The notes under the pieces are model-generated. The model was not told the DNA's origin. It worked only from the letters and a program-made list of their open reading frames with translations, and did not search any database. A program made the position numbers and the translations under genes. DNA of 64,000 nt, taken from Artocarpus heterophyllus (lineage: Eukaryota; Streptophyta; Magnoliopsida; Rosales; Moraceae). The stretch covers positions 9,975,903-10,039,902 of the forward strand of contig CM046332.1 in assembly GCA_025403435.1 (NCBI GenBank), given 5' to 3'. Below, in pieces: positions 47,258-57,496 of this stretch. The stretch's first letter is position 1, and the number at the start of each line of letters is the position of its first letter.

Positions 47258-50083
47258 ATGGCGGAAGCGTTTTTGACCCCCATCTTTGAGAGGTTGCTTG
47301 ATGTGTTAAATGAACAAGTCAGATCGTTGAAGGGAGTTGATAAAGAAGTAAAGAGTCTCAAAGAGAAATTAGCAATTATCCAACCGTTCCTCAAGGATGC
47401 AGAGGCAAAATCAGACAAAGGAGACACAAGTGAAGGGGTTAAAGAATGGCTCCGGCAGATGAGGGAGCTTTGCAACCGCATACATGACGTCGTCGATGAC
47501 TTTGTTCAGTATGTCGTGCATCCCCGGGAACAAAGTCATGTATTCATCATCATGAAAGGAGCTCACCTAATTAAGAAGCTAAAAGTGCGAGGCAATATAG
47601 CTTCTGATGTTGCAAGCATTAACAAAAAACTGTGCGAGATGAAGGACATTGCTCAAACGTATGGCTTGCAGCCCTTGGAGTTAGGAGGATCGAACAGTGG
47701 ATCATCAAAATGTTATTCAGAAGAGGAGGATGAACTTCGCTTGAGCTCGTATTTTATCCCAAAGGATGAACTTGTGGGCATCGATTCCACATCGAGAGAT
47801 CTCGTGGACAAGTTGGTTGGAGGAACATCTTGGCGCATGGTAATTTCACTAGTAGGAGAAGGAGGAATTGGCAAGACCACTCTTGCTAAAAATGTCTATG
47901 ACAACGAGGCGGTAGAAGCGCACTTTGATTGCCGTGCATGGATTAGTGTCTCTCAATCTTACAACACTAGGATGCTTCTGATGGACATGATAAAACAGAT
48001 GTTCCCTGCGGTGGAAGACTCTGCAAAAGAAATCGACAAAAGTGAGCAGCTAGTTAGTCTTCTTAGACAGCATTTGATGAGTAAGAAGTATTTGGTTGTT
48101 TTTGATGATGTTTGGAAACAAGATTTCTGGAGAGTCATAAAACATGCTGTTCCAATTGTTCGGAACCAAGGGAGAATAATAGTCACAACACGCAATGCCA
48201 CAGTAGCTAATGCTTTTCGAGAAACTCCGTATGATCATGTACAAGTGCTAAAGCCTTGGTCTCAAGAACTGGCTTGGAAGTTATTTTGCAAAAAGGCGTT
48301 CCAGCATGCGAATGAGAAGAAGTGCCCAGAGGAGTTGAAGCAATTATCCCTTGAATTTGTTAGCAAATGTCAAGGTTTGCCTCTTGTCATTGTGGCCATA
48401 GGAAGTATGTTATCAATGAAGAAGGGCAAGCCAGAATGGGAAGATGTGCTTGCCGACCTCAGTTCTGAGTCCACGGAAACTCCCCAACTTAAGGGCATTT
48501 TGAAAATTCTCTCTCTTAGTTATTTTGATCTACCTTACCATCTTAGATGTTGCTTCTTGTATTTTGGCCTTTTTCCCGAAGATTGTTCCATTATTGACGT
48601 CGCACTATATAAGTTGTGGACTGCGGAGGGATTCATTGGAGCAAGAAAAAATAAGACGCTGGAGGAAGTTGCTGAGGAGTATTTAAATGAGCTCATCGGA
48701 AGAAATTTAGTAGCATTTGATGTGCCCGATGGAGTACATCGAATTTGTAGAGTTCATGATCTAATGCGTGACATCATCATTTCAAGGGCTGAGGAAACAA
48801 GTTTTTTCCAGATTCTAGATGGAAAGGAGACAACATCCACAAAAGAAGAAAGCCGTCGCCTTGCAATCTATCACGCCACAGAAAGCGTATTCAAAAATCT
48901 TAAAGGGGATGGTTTCCACTCTCTTTATGTATTTAATGTTGATAAATTGACGAAGTCGGTTGTTGCCACTTTGTTTAAAAGATTTAAGCATTTGAGGGTG
49001 TTAAATTTCCATGGTGCCGCTCTTGACGAGCTCCCAGACGAAATTGGATGCCTATTCCATTTAAAGTACTTGAGTTTGGGGTTTACTAAAGTGAAGAAGA
49101 TACCAAAATCCATCGGTAAGCTAGTCAATTTACAGACTTTGGATATTAGGCATAGCTTAGTGAGTGAGCTACCAAGTGAAATTAACAAACTCCACAAGTT
49201 ACGTCACCTTCTTGGATTTTCGTTTGAAAAGAATTCACTTGATGGAGTAAGGCTCCAAGGCGGTGTTGGCGAATTGAGTATGTTACAAACACTCTCATTG
49301 GTGAAGGCACATCCCAATGATGACGGGCTGGTGATCCTATCAAAAGACCTGGAGAAGCTGACACAAATGAAGGAACTGGGAATCTCCGAATTAACCAGGG
49401 AAACCGGAAGGGCTGTCTGCACTTCCATCGAGAAGATGAGTCACCTAAAATGTTTGGATTTGCATGCAATCAGGGACGACGAAATTCTAGACCTACAACA
49501 TATTTCAAGCCCTCCTCTTCGGTTGGAGTATCTAGCACTGAAAGGAAAATTACAAGATTTTCCAAATTGGATTCCTAGGCTTCCGCGTCTACAAAAATTA
49601 ATCTTGAGTTCCGCAAGGTTGACAGATGAGCCACTTACATCCCTCAAAGATATGCCAGACTTAGTTTATCTCAATCTTGATGCAGCGTATGACGGAGAAG
49701 AGCTTCATTTTGAGAAAGGTGGTTTTCAAAAGCTCAAGGTGATTAACTTGAAGAACTTGAAAAGGCTGAAAGTGCTGAAGATAGACGAAGGCGCATTGTC
49801 CCTTCTCGAGAAGCTTGAGATCGGTCCCAGCAAGGAATTGAAACAGGTGCCAACTGACATCATAAATCTGAGAAGACTCAAACATCTAGACATTTGGGAG
49901 ATGCCGATGGAGTTTGTGGCTGCAATGCAACCAAATGGCGGCTCAGAGTTTTGGAAAATTCGGCATGTAGCTCGTGTCCGTTTCTGGAGTAAACAAGGTG
50001 CAGGTGATTACGTGGAGTGCAAGCTCCCTTATTCACATCCAGAGCCACTGAATGCTCAGGTGGCGTTTGGTATGGGGTTTTAG
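47258..50083 (+). CDS. CC-NB-ARC-LRR disease-resistance protein (RPM1-like)
   Basis: An uninterrupted 941-residue protein of the coiled-coil NLR class. Such receptors sit in the cytoplasm or at the plasma membrane, detect pathogen effectors and trigger defence and cell death through a nucleotide switch. The N-terminal coiled-coil domain (1-165) has an EDVID-like HDVVDDF at 76-82. NB-ARC motifs are in order: P-loop GEGGIGKTT (200-208), RNBS-A (223-235), kinase-2 VVFDDVW (280-286), RNBS-B (305-313), GLPL (373-376), RNBS-D CFLYFGLFPED (432-442) and MHD as VHD (499-501). Leucine-rich repeats span about 555-885. Tryptophan 286 after kinase-2 marks the CNL rather than the TIR class. Length is normal for single-exon RPM1-like genes. 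The ATG has GAGAA before it and opens with MAEAFLTPIF, typical of the family. The last residues run into transposon-like sequence. Activity is not proven, but no motif is missing. Confidence 0.95.
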   Translation: MAEAFLTPIFERLLDVLNEQVRSLKGVDKEVKSLKEKLAIIQPFLKDAEAKSDKGDTSEGVKEWLRQMRELCNRIHDVVDDFVQYVVHPREQSHVFIIMKGAHLIKKLKVRGNIASDVASINKKLCEMKDIAQTYGLQPLELGGSNSGSSKCYSEEEDELRLSSYFIPKDELVGIDSTSRDLVDKLVGGTSWRMVISLVGEGGIGKTTLAKNVYDNEAVEAHFDCRAWISVSQSYNTRMLLMDMIKQMFPAVEDSAKEIDKSEQLVSLLRQHLMSKKYLVVFDDVWKQDFWRVIKHAVPIVRNQGRIIVTTRNATVANAFRETPYDHVQVLKPWSQELAWKLFCKKAFQHANEKKCPEELKQLSLEFVSKCQGLPLVIVAIGSMLSMKKGKPEWEDVLADLSSESTETPQLKGILKILSLSYFDLPYHLRCCFLYFGLFPEDCSIIDVALYKLWTAEGFIGARKNKTLEEVAEEYLNELIGRNLVAFDVPDGVHRICRVHDLMRDIIISRAEETSFFQILDGKETTSTKEESRRLAIYHATESVFKNLKGDGFHSLYVFNVDKLTKSVVATLFKRFKHLRVLNFHGAALDELPDEIGCLFHLKYLSLGFTKVKKIPKSIGKLVNLQTLDIRHSLVSELPSEINKLHKLRHLLGFSFEKNSLDGVRLQGGVGELSMLQTLSLVKAHPNDDGLVILSKDLEKLTQMKELGISELTRETGRAVCTSIEKMSHLKCLDLHAIRDDEILDLQHISSPPLRLEYLALKGKLQDFPNWIPRLPRLQKLILSSARLTDEPLTSLKDMPDLVYLNLDAAYDGEELHFEKGGFQKLKVINLKNLKRLKVLKIDEGALSLLEKLEIGPSKELKQVPTDIINLRRLKHLDIWEMPMEFVAAMQPNGGSEFWKIRHVARVRFWSKQGAGDYVECKLPYSHPEPLNAQVAFGMGF

Positions 50084-50240
50084 ACACATGGGAATGGGAA
50101 TGTTTTAAGATAACCATGTTTGGTATCAGTTTTGAGCTTTTTTAAAACCCAAGAATATTAATCCCATGGTAATCAAATTACCCAAAAGTGGGGTAAAATG
50201 ATGACCTTACAAACATGGGTTTCATATTCCCTGTCATCTA
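50050..50240. mobile_element. Possible PIF/Harbinger-like terminus at the NLR 3' end
   Basis: GGCGTTTGGTATGGGG (50062), then ACATGGGAATGGGAATG, AACCATGTTTGGTAT, CCCATGGTAATCAAATTACC and a later TTTCATATTCCC resemble the ends of plant Harbinger-like MITEs, which start GG(N)GTTTGGT and carry GGGAATG repeats. It overlaps the last codons of the resistance gene. A matching second end was not found, so this is a tentative call. Confidence 0.35.
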
Positions 50241-50969
50241 AATACCTCTATCTCTTCCACAAGAGCAAGCCGCTCCTCTCTGTAGCAGTCGTTCTCTGCT
50301 ACTCCAAAGCTCCCAAGATTCATCGACATCATCACCGTCGACGTCCGGTAGACGCGCCTCCTCTTGACGTCGCCGCAACAGCACAGGTACGAATTTTTCC
50401 TCCTCTCTTTCTTTTCATTCGTTTTTCCGCAACAGCACAGCACAACTTCATGGCAACACAGTTTTGTTCAGACACTTTCCTTCCAGAACCTGGTCGAGTC
50501 AGGCCTAAGGGCCACAAAGTAGGGGCTGTCAATTATACTACCAAAGCCAAGATGAACAACGATTCTGTGTTGGCTGATTTGGGCAAGTTCCCTTAAAAAT
50601 TCCTTTTTATTTCTTACGTTTTTTTTTTAAAAGAAAAAGTCAACCATTTGGATGGTCTCTAATCCAGAAGGTAGAAAAACATGCACAATTTTTTTTTCCA
50701 AATAATTCTTGACTGGTTTGCTTTCTATATCATCGAGTCTCCTGTTGACCATAATATTTCCAGGCCCAGTATTTGAAAGAGTGGCCATTTGTGTCCCTCC
50801 AATTATTACAAAAAAGTAGCAAAATTTTTTTTCAATAAGTTGGCGACTCTGCCGTTGGTTTTTCCACAACATCCAGTTTGTGAAAAACATTCATACATAA
50901 ACCATATCCCAAAATGAGTCAGCTGAAGCAGAACTAAAACCAAAGCCAAAATCAATAAAACCCCCAATC
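50241..50969. other. Unidentified sequence with an open stretch
   Basis: A forward frame of 132 codons covers 50198-50596 but matches no family I know. Two copies of CCGCAACAGCACAG (50373-50386 and 50427-50440) flank a 40-bp pyrimidine-rich piece that starts GTACGA, so it might be a small intron or a duplication. A reverse frame (50890-50627) is equally anonymous. Neither is supported enough to call a gene. Confidence 0.3.
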
Positions 50970-51382
50970 ATGACTAACACAATCCAAAAATCTCTCACAA
51001 TCCCATTTCACGCCTTCCTCTTCCTTATCTTTCTAAGCCATGGAGTGCTCTCCCAATCACTGCAGGAACAAGAAAAAAAGTGCTTTGGAAGCTAAAACAA
51101 CACTGGGGAAACCTCTCTTTCATGACTGAGTGGACCCCATCAAACAATTCCTATTGTTCTTGGCCTGGAATCATCTGCACATCCAATTCCGTCACCATGC
51201 TGTCACTCCATGATGTGAACATCACCGGACCAGTCCCGGACTTCATCTGTGACCTGAAGAATCTCACAGCCATTGGTCTTGGGTTAAACTACATCCCAGT
51301 AGAGTTTCCCAAGAGCTCTGCTCAAAGGACAATATCTATTTTAGCTACCATGGACTTCACTTCACTTGGTATTACCAATTAG
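50970..51382 (+). pseudogene. Truncated LRR receptor-like kinase (HSL1/RLK5 type)
   Basis: The ATG at 50970 opens a good signal peptide (about 30 residues, with a FHAFLFLIFLSHGVLS core). After about 42 codons the frame meets TAA. In another frame, from 51080, the reading continues with LKQHWGN, the N-terminal LRR cap EWTPSNNSYCSWPGI, and one or two leucine-rich repeats (ITGPVPDFICDLKNL), as in the HAESA-like receptor kinases that bind peptide hormones. It stops at 51382; the other repeats, transmembrane segment and kinase are absent. A frameshift plus truncation makes this a dead N-terminal fragment. Confidence 0.8.
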
Positions 51383-53431
51383 CAAAATTGAGGTAACATT
51401 CTCTTTCTAGTTTGTGTGTTTGTGCGTGTGTGTCCGGGTGTGATGAACCGGCTGTGATGTTAATTTGGCTTATCACCTTGAAGAACAGGGCTCAATTTAA
51501 ATGATCCCAAATTTAATCTATTTACTTTTTGGATTGGTTTATTAGTTTTGATCAAGATGTGATATTAGCCAAATTTGGGTTTGAATAATTTTTTTCTTTT
51601 ATTTATTTGTATATGCAGATATGGGTCTGCTTGTGTCTTGGTGTTCGTTTTAGTTCTTATTGTGGCTGATGCGGTAAATCTCATTTCTGTCGCGTAATAA
51701 TCATGCTTCTCGTTTACTTTGCCTTAATTTTTTAATGTGGCTGATAATTCGAAGAATTGTTGTGATAATTTTTTTAAGGCTTCAAAAATAACACTTCTAA
51801 TAATTTTAATAACAAGTCCAATACTATTTTTTGGGCCGACTTTGGTACCCACACATCTACGTTGATAACAATACCGCAATCCCTAAAATAATTTTCTTCC
51901 TTTTTATCATGTTAATATCTTTTCCCTCGACACCTCTCCATCACTCTGTCTTCTACGATCTCTCAATTTTGTCTCTTGCTCACTCTCTCTGTCTTCCACT
52001 GCTCTCAAGATTTTTCCCTCAAAATATAGGGCTCTGTTGATCGAGTTTGCACTCGTCGAGATTGTAATGGAGAGAGAGATCGTTGTATATGCCTCCTGTT
52101 CGTTTAAAATTACTCACCACCGATCATCAATTGCTTCTTCGGGGTTAAGAAGATAACGAGTTGTTTAAACACTTACCCTTCATACGGGAAAACGACTGAT
52201 TTTTATTCTCTTTAATTTTAAAGTTTCACTGGGAAAGTCTTGACAATAAAAGGCTGCAGTGACCATTTTTGTAATGAGAGTTGAACCATGTTATTAGGGT
52301 CAGAAATTTACTTATTTTACTTGCAATAATGTTGAAAATCACAACCAGATATCCCTTGAGAAAAAGGTTCGGCCATTTATTAAAAAAAACTGGCCAAACT
52401 GGCCATTTACTTAATTTTTCTTTTTTTTTTCACTCTTTTTCTTTTTCCTCCAAAGCTTTTCCCTTTACTTGAATCTATTTTTGTAAGTTATGAGAGTTCC
52501 TTTCAAAAATAAAATAATAATAATAATAACAAAATTATGAGTGTGTTAATTTTTATCACAACTTGTCGCTGGTTATATGGGAATCTATTTCGTGAAATGG
52601 AAATAAATTCTGAAATGCAATCAGGGTTAGTTTTTAAGCCATTCTTTTTATTATTATTATTATAATTCTTTTTTTGAATTTCGTCATTTATATGGTGCAA
52701 ATTTTGGGTGAAGCCGTAGATAATTTCAACTCGTTTGCAGGTACTCAAATCATCGCAAGCTGTTTGAGGTCCTGTGAAGCCTTGTAAGACTAGGTACATA
52801 TATCTCACTAAAATAATGCTCTTCTTTTCCCTCCTTTCTCATTGAGGTCCTGTTTTTCTTGATTCCTAATTAGTACAGGAAATTTATATGCAGTATTGAG
52901 CATAATTTATATTGCTCTATTCTAGTTTGCTCAATTCTACTTGTTATTCCCAAAGGGCAAAAAAAATTCTAGTTATTGTATATTATAAAATTGAAACTGA
53001 AAATTGGCTTGGTTTGCAAGTGAGAGAGGTGTAGTAGAAGACAGTTTTTGTTTTGTTTTTCCCTTCGTTATTTTTTGATTTTTGAATAGATGCTGTCAAT
53101 TTCGGACATGTACTTAGGCTTTTGGAGTACTTTAAGATCATTTGAGCCTTGAAATGGTACAAAATTATGAGAAAACATTCACTGGTTAACTTGGTCCTTT
53201 TACAATTTTTTTAAAAAGAAAAATTTGGAGAGCAAATTGATATTTCGTATAGAATTTGGGAACTAATTGAGTCATTTGCAATAAAATTTTTTGTTTTCGT
53301 AAATAAAATAAAGTAAATTGACCAAAGGCAATGATTTAGTCTTCTTTTATTTTATTATTATTAAAAAGTCTCCAGGACCCCTAAAACTATACAAAAGGAC
53401 AAAATTGACTGACATCTGTCTTTTTTATGAG
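51383..53431. other. Intergenic AT-rich sequence
   Basis: No gene recognised. Possible acceptor-like TTTGTATATGCAG at 51607-51619 and TCGTTTGCAG at 52731-52740 are followed by no recognisable exon. Homopolymer runs and a short AATAAT run (52509-52528) are present. Confidence 0.5.
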
Positions 53432-53640
53432 TAATTACAAAAATTCCCCTTCAATTATAGCCATAATACTATACTCGCTAAACTTTAAAACATAAAATTT
53501 GTTCTCCTAAACTTTAAAACTTAACATGTGCTCCCCTCGATCTATAAAATATTAATTAAACTTCCCGAATTATGATTTTGAGCATAAATGACACAATATT
53601 ACACAAATAATGAGATTGATGAACAGTCTAGTAAATTATT
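53432..53640. mobile_element. Relative of one arm of the 3553 fold-back element
   Basis: TAATTACAAAAATTCCCCTTCAATTATAGCC-like sequence at 53432 matches the terminus of the fold-back element, followed by repeated CTAAACTTTAAAAC and GTGCTCCCCTCG phrases equivalent to its subterminal part. A second, inverted arm was not seen. Confidence 0.55.
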
Positions 53641-53970
53641 AGACTGTTGTCTTACCACTAGGGAAGAATAGCGCATGCAAAGCATGTGCATTCATCTCCG
53701 TTAGTTTTTTTTTTCATTAATTTGCCTTTAAGTGTAATTTTTTTTTAAGGCAAAGTGTGATTAAAAAGAAACATGCTTCCAAAAAGTGTAAATAATAAGT
53801 ACTGTAAAATAGAAAGAATTAAACAAAAAGTAACCAACCTTGCTTCTCACAGTAGCTAGTGCTTAAAGGTACGTTTAATTGTATATAATATGATCTTATG
53901 ATATAGATGATTTTATTTTATTTTATTTTTTTCATTCGAATAAAGAATCCTTTTGTAACAATCGTATCTT

Positions 53971-54123
53971 ATGAGAGAGTGCTTCAAACTATGGTTGACA
54001 TCATGCACTGTGGTGTGTGAAAGCATTGTACTATAACAAATTTTTACTATACTATAATATGTGAGAGTTTTACACTATTTGTAGTTTAAATTGTATGGTT
54101 AGAACTACACTTCCAAACACCCA
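53971..54123. mobile_element. Small MITE-like repeat, copy 1
   Basis: About 150 bp, running from TTCAAACTAT to CTTCCAAACACCC. It matches the copy at 54211 in order: AAAGCNTTGTACTATAA, AAATTTTTACTAT, GTGAGAGTTTTACAC, TGTATGGTTAGA. Confidence 0.6.
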
Positions 54124-54210
54124 AATGTTAAGAAAAAAAGGTAAATTATATTAACGAAGAAATTAAAAAATAGTACATATAAAAGTCACATTTGTTAAGA
54201 TAATTAAGAG

Positions 54211-54366
54211 TCTTTGGGAGAGTAGTTCAAACTATATAATTGAAACCGTACATTGTAGTATGAAAGCTTTATACTATAATAAATTTTTGTTTTTTACATT
54301 ACAGCATGTGATAGTTTCACGTTGTTTGCGATTAAAACTGTGTGGTTCGATTCATACCCAAACACC
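54211..54366. mobile_element. Small MITE-like repeat, copy 2
   Basis: Runs from TTTGGGAGAGTAGTTCAAAC to CATACCCAAACACC; same direction as copy 1 and about 90 bp after it. TTTGGG and CCCAAAC ends are an imperfect inverted repeat. The pair suggests two insertions of one family or a duplication. Confidence 0.6.
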
Positions 54367-55670
54367 ACAAATATTTTTGAATTATAAGAAAAATGTTTAA
54401 ATTGGGTATATGTTGTTTGATTTTTCATCTATTTTAGAAAAATGAGTAAAAACTAAAAAAAAAAAAAGAGACATAAATTGAAAAGAAAAAGTCAGTAATA
54501 CAAAAATACAAAAAAAAATAATAATGTGCTTAAAAAACAATGCATCATATGGATTGGATTCTAGCGCTTACGGCAGTAATAAGAATTTTTACTTAAAGAA
54601 CCATTTCAAAGGAACAAAAAATAATTTTACTTAGAGAAAGACTTTCCTTAAATACATGTCTGAGAATTAGTTGAACCCTAATCCTGAAGAAAACTTGGCA
54701 ACCAAAGAGGTGAAAGAAAAAAAAAAACACATACAAAAAATCAACACGGTTTTAAAAGCTTGCGTCCAAATAAAAATAAAAGGTAGCATAAGAGGAAGAG
54801 GCGGTTACTAAAATTACTGAAAAAGCAGAGAAAATAACAAAGAAGCTTGGTGTTAAAAAAGAAAAAAAAAAAAAAAAAGAAAGATAAATTTTAGGTCATA
54901 TTGGAAACAGCATATATAGGGCCCATTTCATAAATTAGCAACCTTGAGTAAAATAATAAACGACGAAAAAAAGAGAGAGAAGCAAATGGCAGTAAAAGAA
55001 GGGGCAAAAAAGGAAAAAGAATTGTTAACAGAAAGTGTCATGTCGCCCAAAAATGTTTCTCTTAAACGCGGACGTGTGTAGTATAGAAAGGTTATTGTAT
55101 TCACAAGGAGGTGAGTTTTTGAAAGATTGAAATTTTTCTTTTTAAAGTGGCAATGGATTGTTCAAAACAAAACAAATATTTTTGGAAATTTTTAAAATAA
55201 GATCTTAAAACAAAAAAATTAAAACAGTGAAGTTTTGAGAATCCTCTGTATGTTTCGTAATTGATATTGAATTTTAACTCTAAATAATAATTATCTAAAG
55301 CATTTGATTTATTGTATCTTTTTTTTATTAATTGTAAACATTTTTACTATTTTTATAAGTTAACTTAAAGCGACAATATAGTAAGCTCCAATGCAGTAAA
55401 AGTTTTACTATAAAAAGTAGCAAGACAATCATCTTTCACTAATGATTTGGTGCACTAATTATAAAAATTGTAACCATTGTTGCTACAATTATAATTGACA
55501 TAATTTTGAGATATAAAATATAATAACAAATCAAAATTATTATATTTAAATAAAATAAATTATTATATTAATTCCGACATAACCTCGTCTTATAAAATAT
55601 GTAAAACTGACAATATAACAAATCAAATTATAGTAAAAGATATTCCATAAAAATTAAGCATTATTTCTGA
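54367..55670. other. AT-rich intergenic sequence
   Basis: No gene. A-rich and purine-rich runs dominate 54440-55040. GTATTCACAAGGAGGTGAG near 55096 faintly recalls the remnant at 29985, but no further match is seen. Confidence 0.5.
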
Positions 55671-57384
55671 AACGACCCTCCTTTTCAGACAGCTGCTTAA
55701 CTTTCTTAAACATCATTACTCAAACATTAATCTTATTTACTTAGTAAGAAAAATGCTGAATAATTTTTTTTTCTTTTAACATCCTTTAAAACGTTCTTAA
55801 AAACTATTGCGACTTCTTATCACAATTTAATTTGAAAAATTGCTCAACACTTGAATTTAAAACCATTTCAAATCATTTCTTAAAACATAATAAGAAACAT
55901 TTACTGAATTATAACTTAAAACTTATCCTTATAATTATTTCAAACATTTTGAAAAATATATCTTAAAACTTTGAAAACATTTCTTAAAATTTGACTTTCT
56001 TGAACTTTGGAAAACACTATATCAAATAGTGGAAAACTTTTTCTTTGAGTAATGGAAGCATACTATAGTGGTATTCATACTCAAATCTTCACATTTATCC
56101 TTCGTAGCACCATGCTCTTCAAATAGGTCCTAATGGTCAGCCATAGAACTACTTACAGCATGAAAGAATTTTTATAGGCTTTTGCTCAGTAAGTTCAAAC
56201 AAAATCTCACAAATAATTTTCACATGCCTTAAAAGCTTTTCCCATAAAAACCTTTGTTCTTAAAACGCTTTTCATAAACATTTTTCATAAAACATTTCTT
56301 AAACGTTTTTCTAAAAAGTCCTTTATAAACCTTTTTTTGAAAACATAAATATGTTTTTCATAAACATTTAATGTAAAACATTTCTCAGATTGTTTTTCAT
56401 AATCATTTCACAAAAACACTTCATAATAAGGAATACAAGCAAATTCATAATGCATGATTTTATTTATGCTCAATTATGAACTTTCAATTATGAGTGTCTT
56501 ATGAACATTCTTTTCTTACTTTAACTTTTTATCTTTGTTTCTTAACTCTCCTTATCTTATAAACTTTAGTGTTTGTACCAACATCATTAATCATGAGATC
56601 ATAAACATAATGCTTCCCTTGTGGAAGACTTAAGACCATCGACTTGTGTGCCTCACATCAAGGAGGTTACAACTTTAACTTTACTTTTAACACCTCGCAA
56701 CAAGGAGGCTAGTACGACACTTTCTTTTTATCTTTATTTTACCTTCCTTTTGACTTTAGTGAGCATATCTAATGCTATCACATCATATGCAAACACATTT
56801 ACAAATCATAACTTGTACTGTAAAACTTATTGTATAACAAATGCAATATAAAACTTATAACTTAAACTGTAAAACATTATGCATTAACAAAATGCAAACG
56901 TACTTTAAACATAATTATTGCAAACACATTGCAAACTTTTACTTAATCTTCAAAACTTTATGCATAACAAGTGAAAACATACTTTAAAAACAACTTGTAT
57001 TACATTTGCAAACACATTTGCAAACATATAAAATGCATTAAAAATCATTTACTTCATGCTGTAGGTAAGGTTTGAACTTACCTTTCTATAGCTCTAATGT
57101 TCCTGTTTCCTTCCTTTTTCTTTCATTAGTTAGCTTCTATGTCCTGATCATATGACACCCGACTTATTAAATAATTTTTTTTTTATCAATCTACTCGATT
57201 AATAATAAAACTTAATCATTAACCATTTTTTTCCTTTTAACTTAACTTGGTAACCTATCGGTTTACCCTTCTCTTTACTTTGTATCCTGTTGCTTTTAAC
57301 TTTGCAACTGACTAGGTTACTTTCACTCTAGTTAACTTTATAAATCATTGGTTTACTTTGCTCTTAACTTTGTAACCCACTAGG
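55671..57384 (-). mobile_element. Gypsy-type LTR fragment, reverse
   Basis: Colinear but diverged from the LTR at 21784: GACAGCTGCTTAACTTTCTTAAAC near 55688; ACTACTTACAGCATGAA and TTTTGCTCAGTAAGTTCAAA near 56150-56200; TAAGGTTTGAACTTACC near 57064. It is cut at 57384 by insertion of copia copy C, and the remainder lies beyond the window. Confidence 0.65.
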
Positions 57385-57496
57385 TGTTGGAAACAAAGTC
57401 CGCAGCGAAATTTATAAAATTTTTCATCAGAGTAATTTCTAAAACACATGTTTGACATGTTATATGTATAAATTAAACAGATCTTACTAACCTTAG

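Noticed and set aside
47959..50117. Reverse frames of 64-95 codons over the NLR gene
   Set aside because: All lie antisense to a strongly supported coding sequence and show no domain.
50198..50596. 132-codon forward frame after the NLR gene
   Set aside because: No recognisable family, low-complexity histidine/arginine run, and its start overlaps transposon-like sequence. Kept only as an anonymous region.
50627..50890. 87-codon reverse frame
   Set aside because: No known motif and no supporting signals. Possibly a decayed gene fragment, but I could not identify it.
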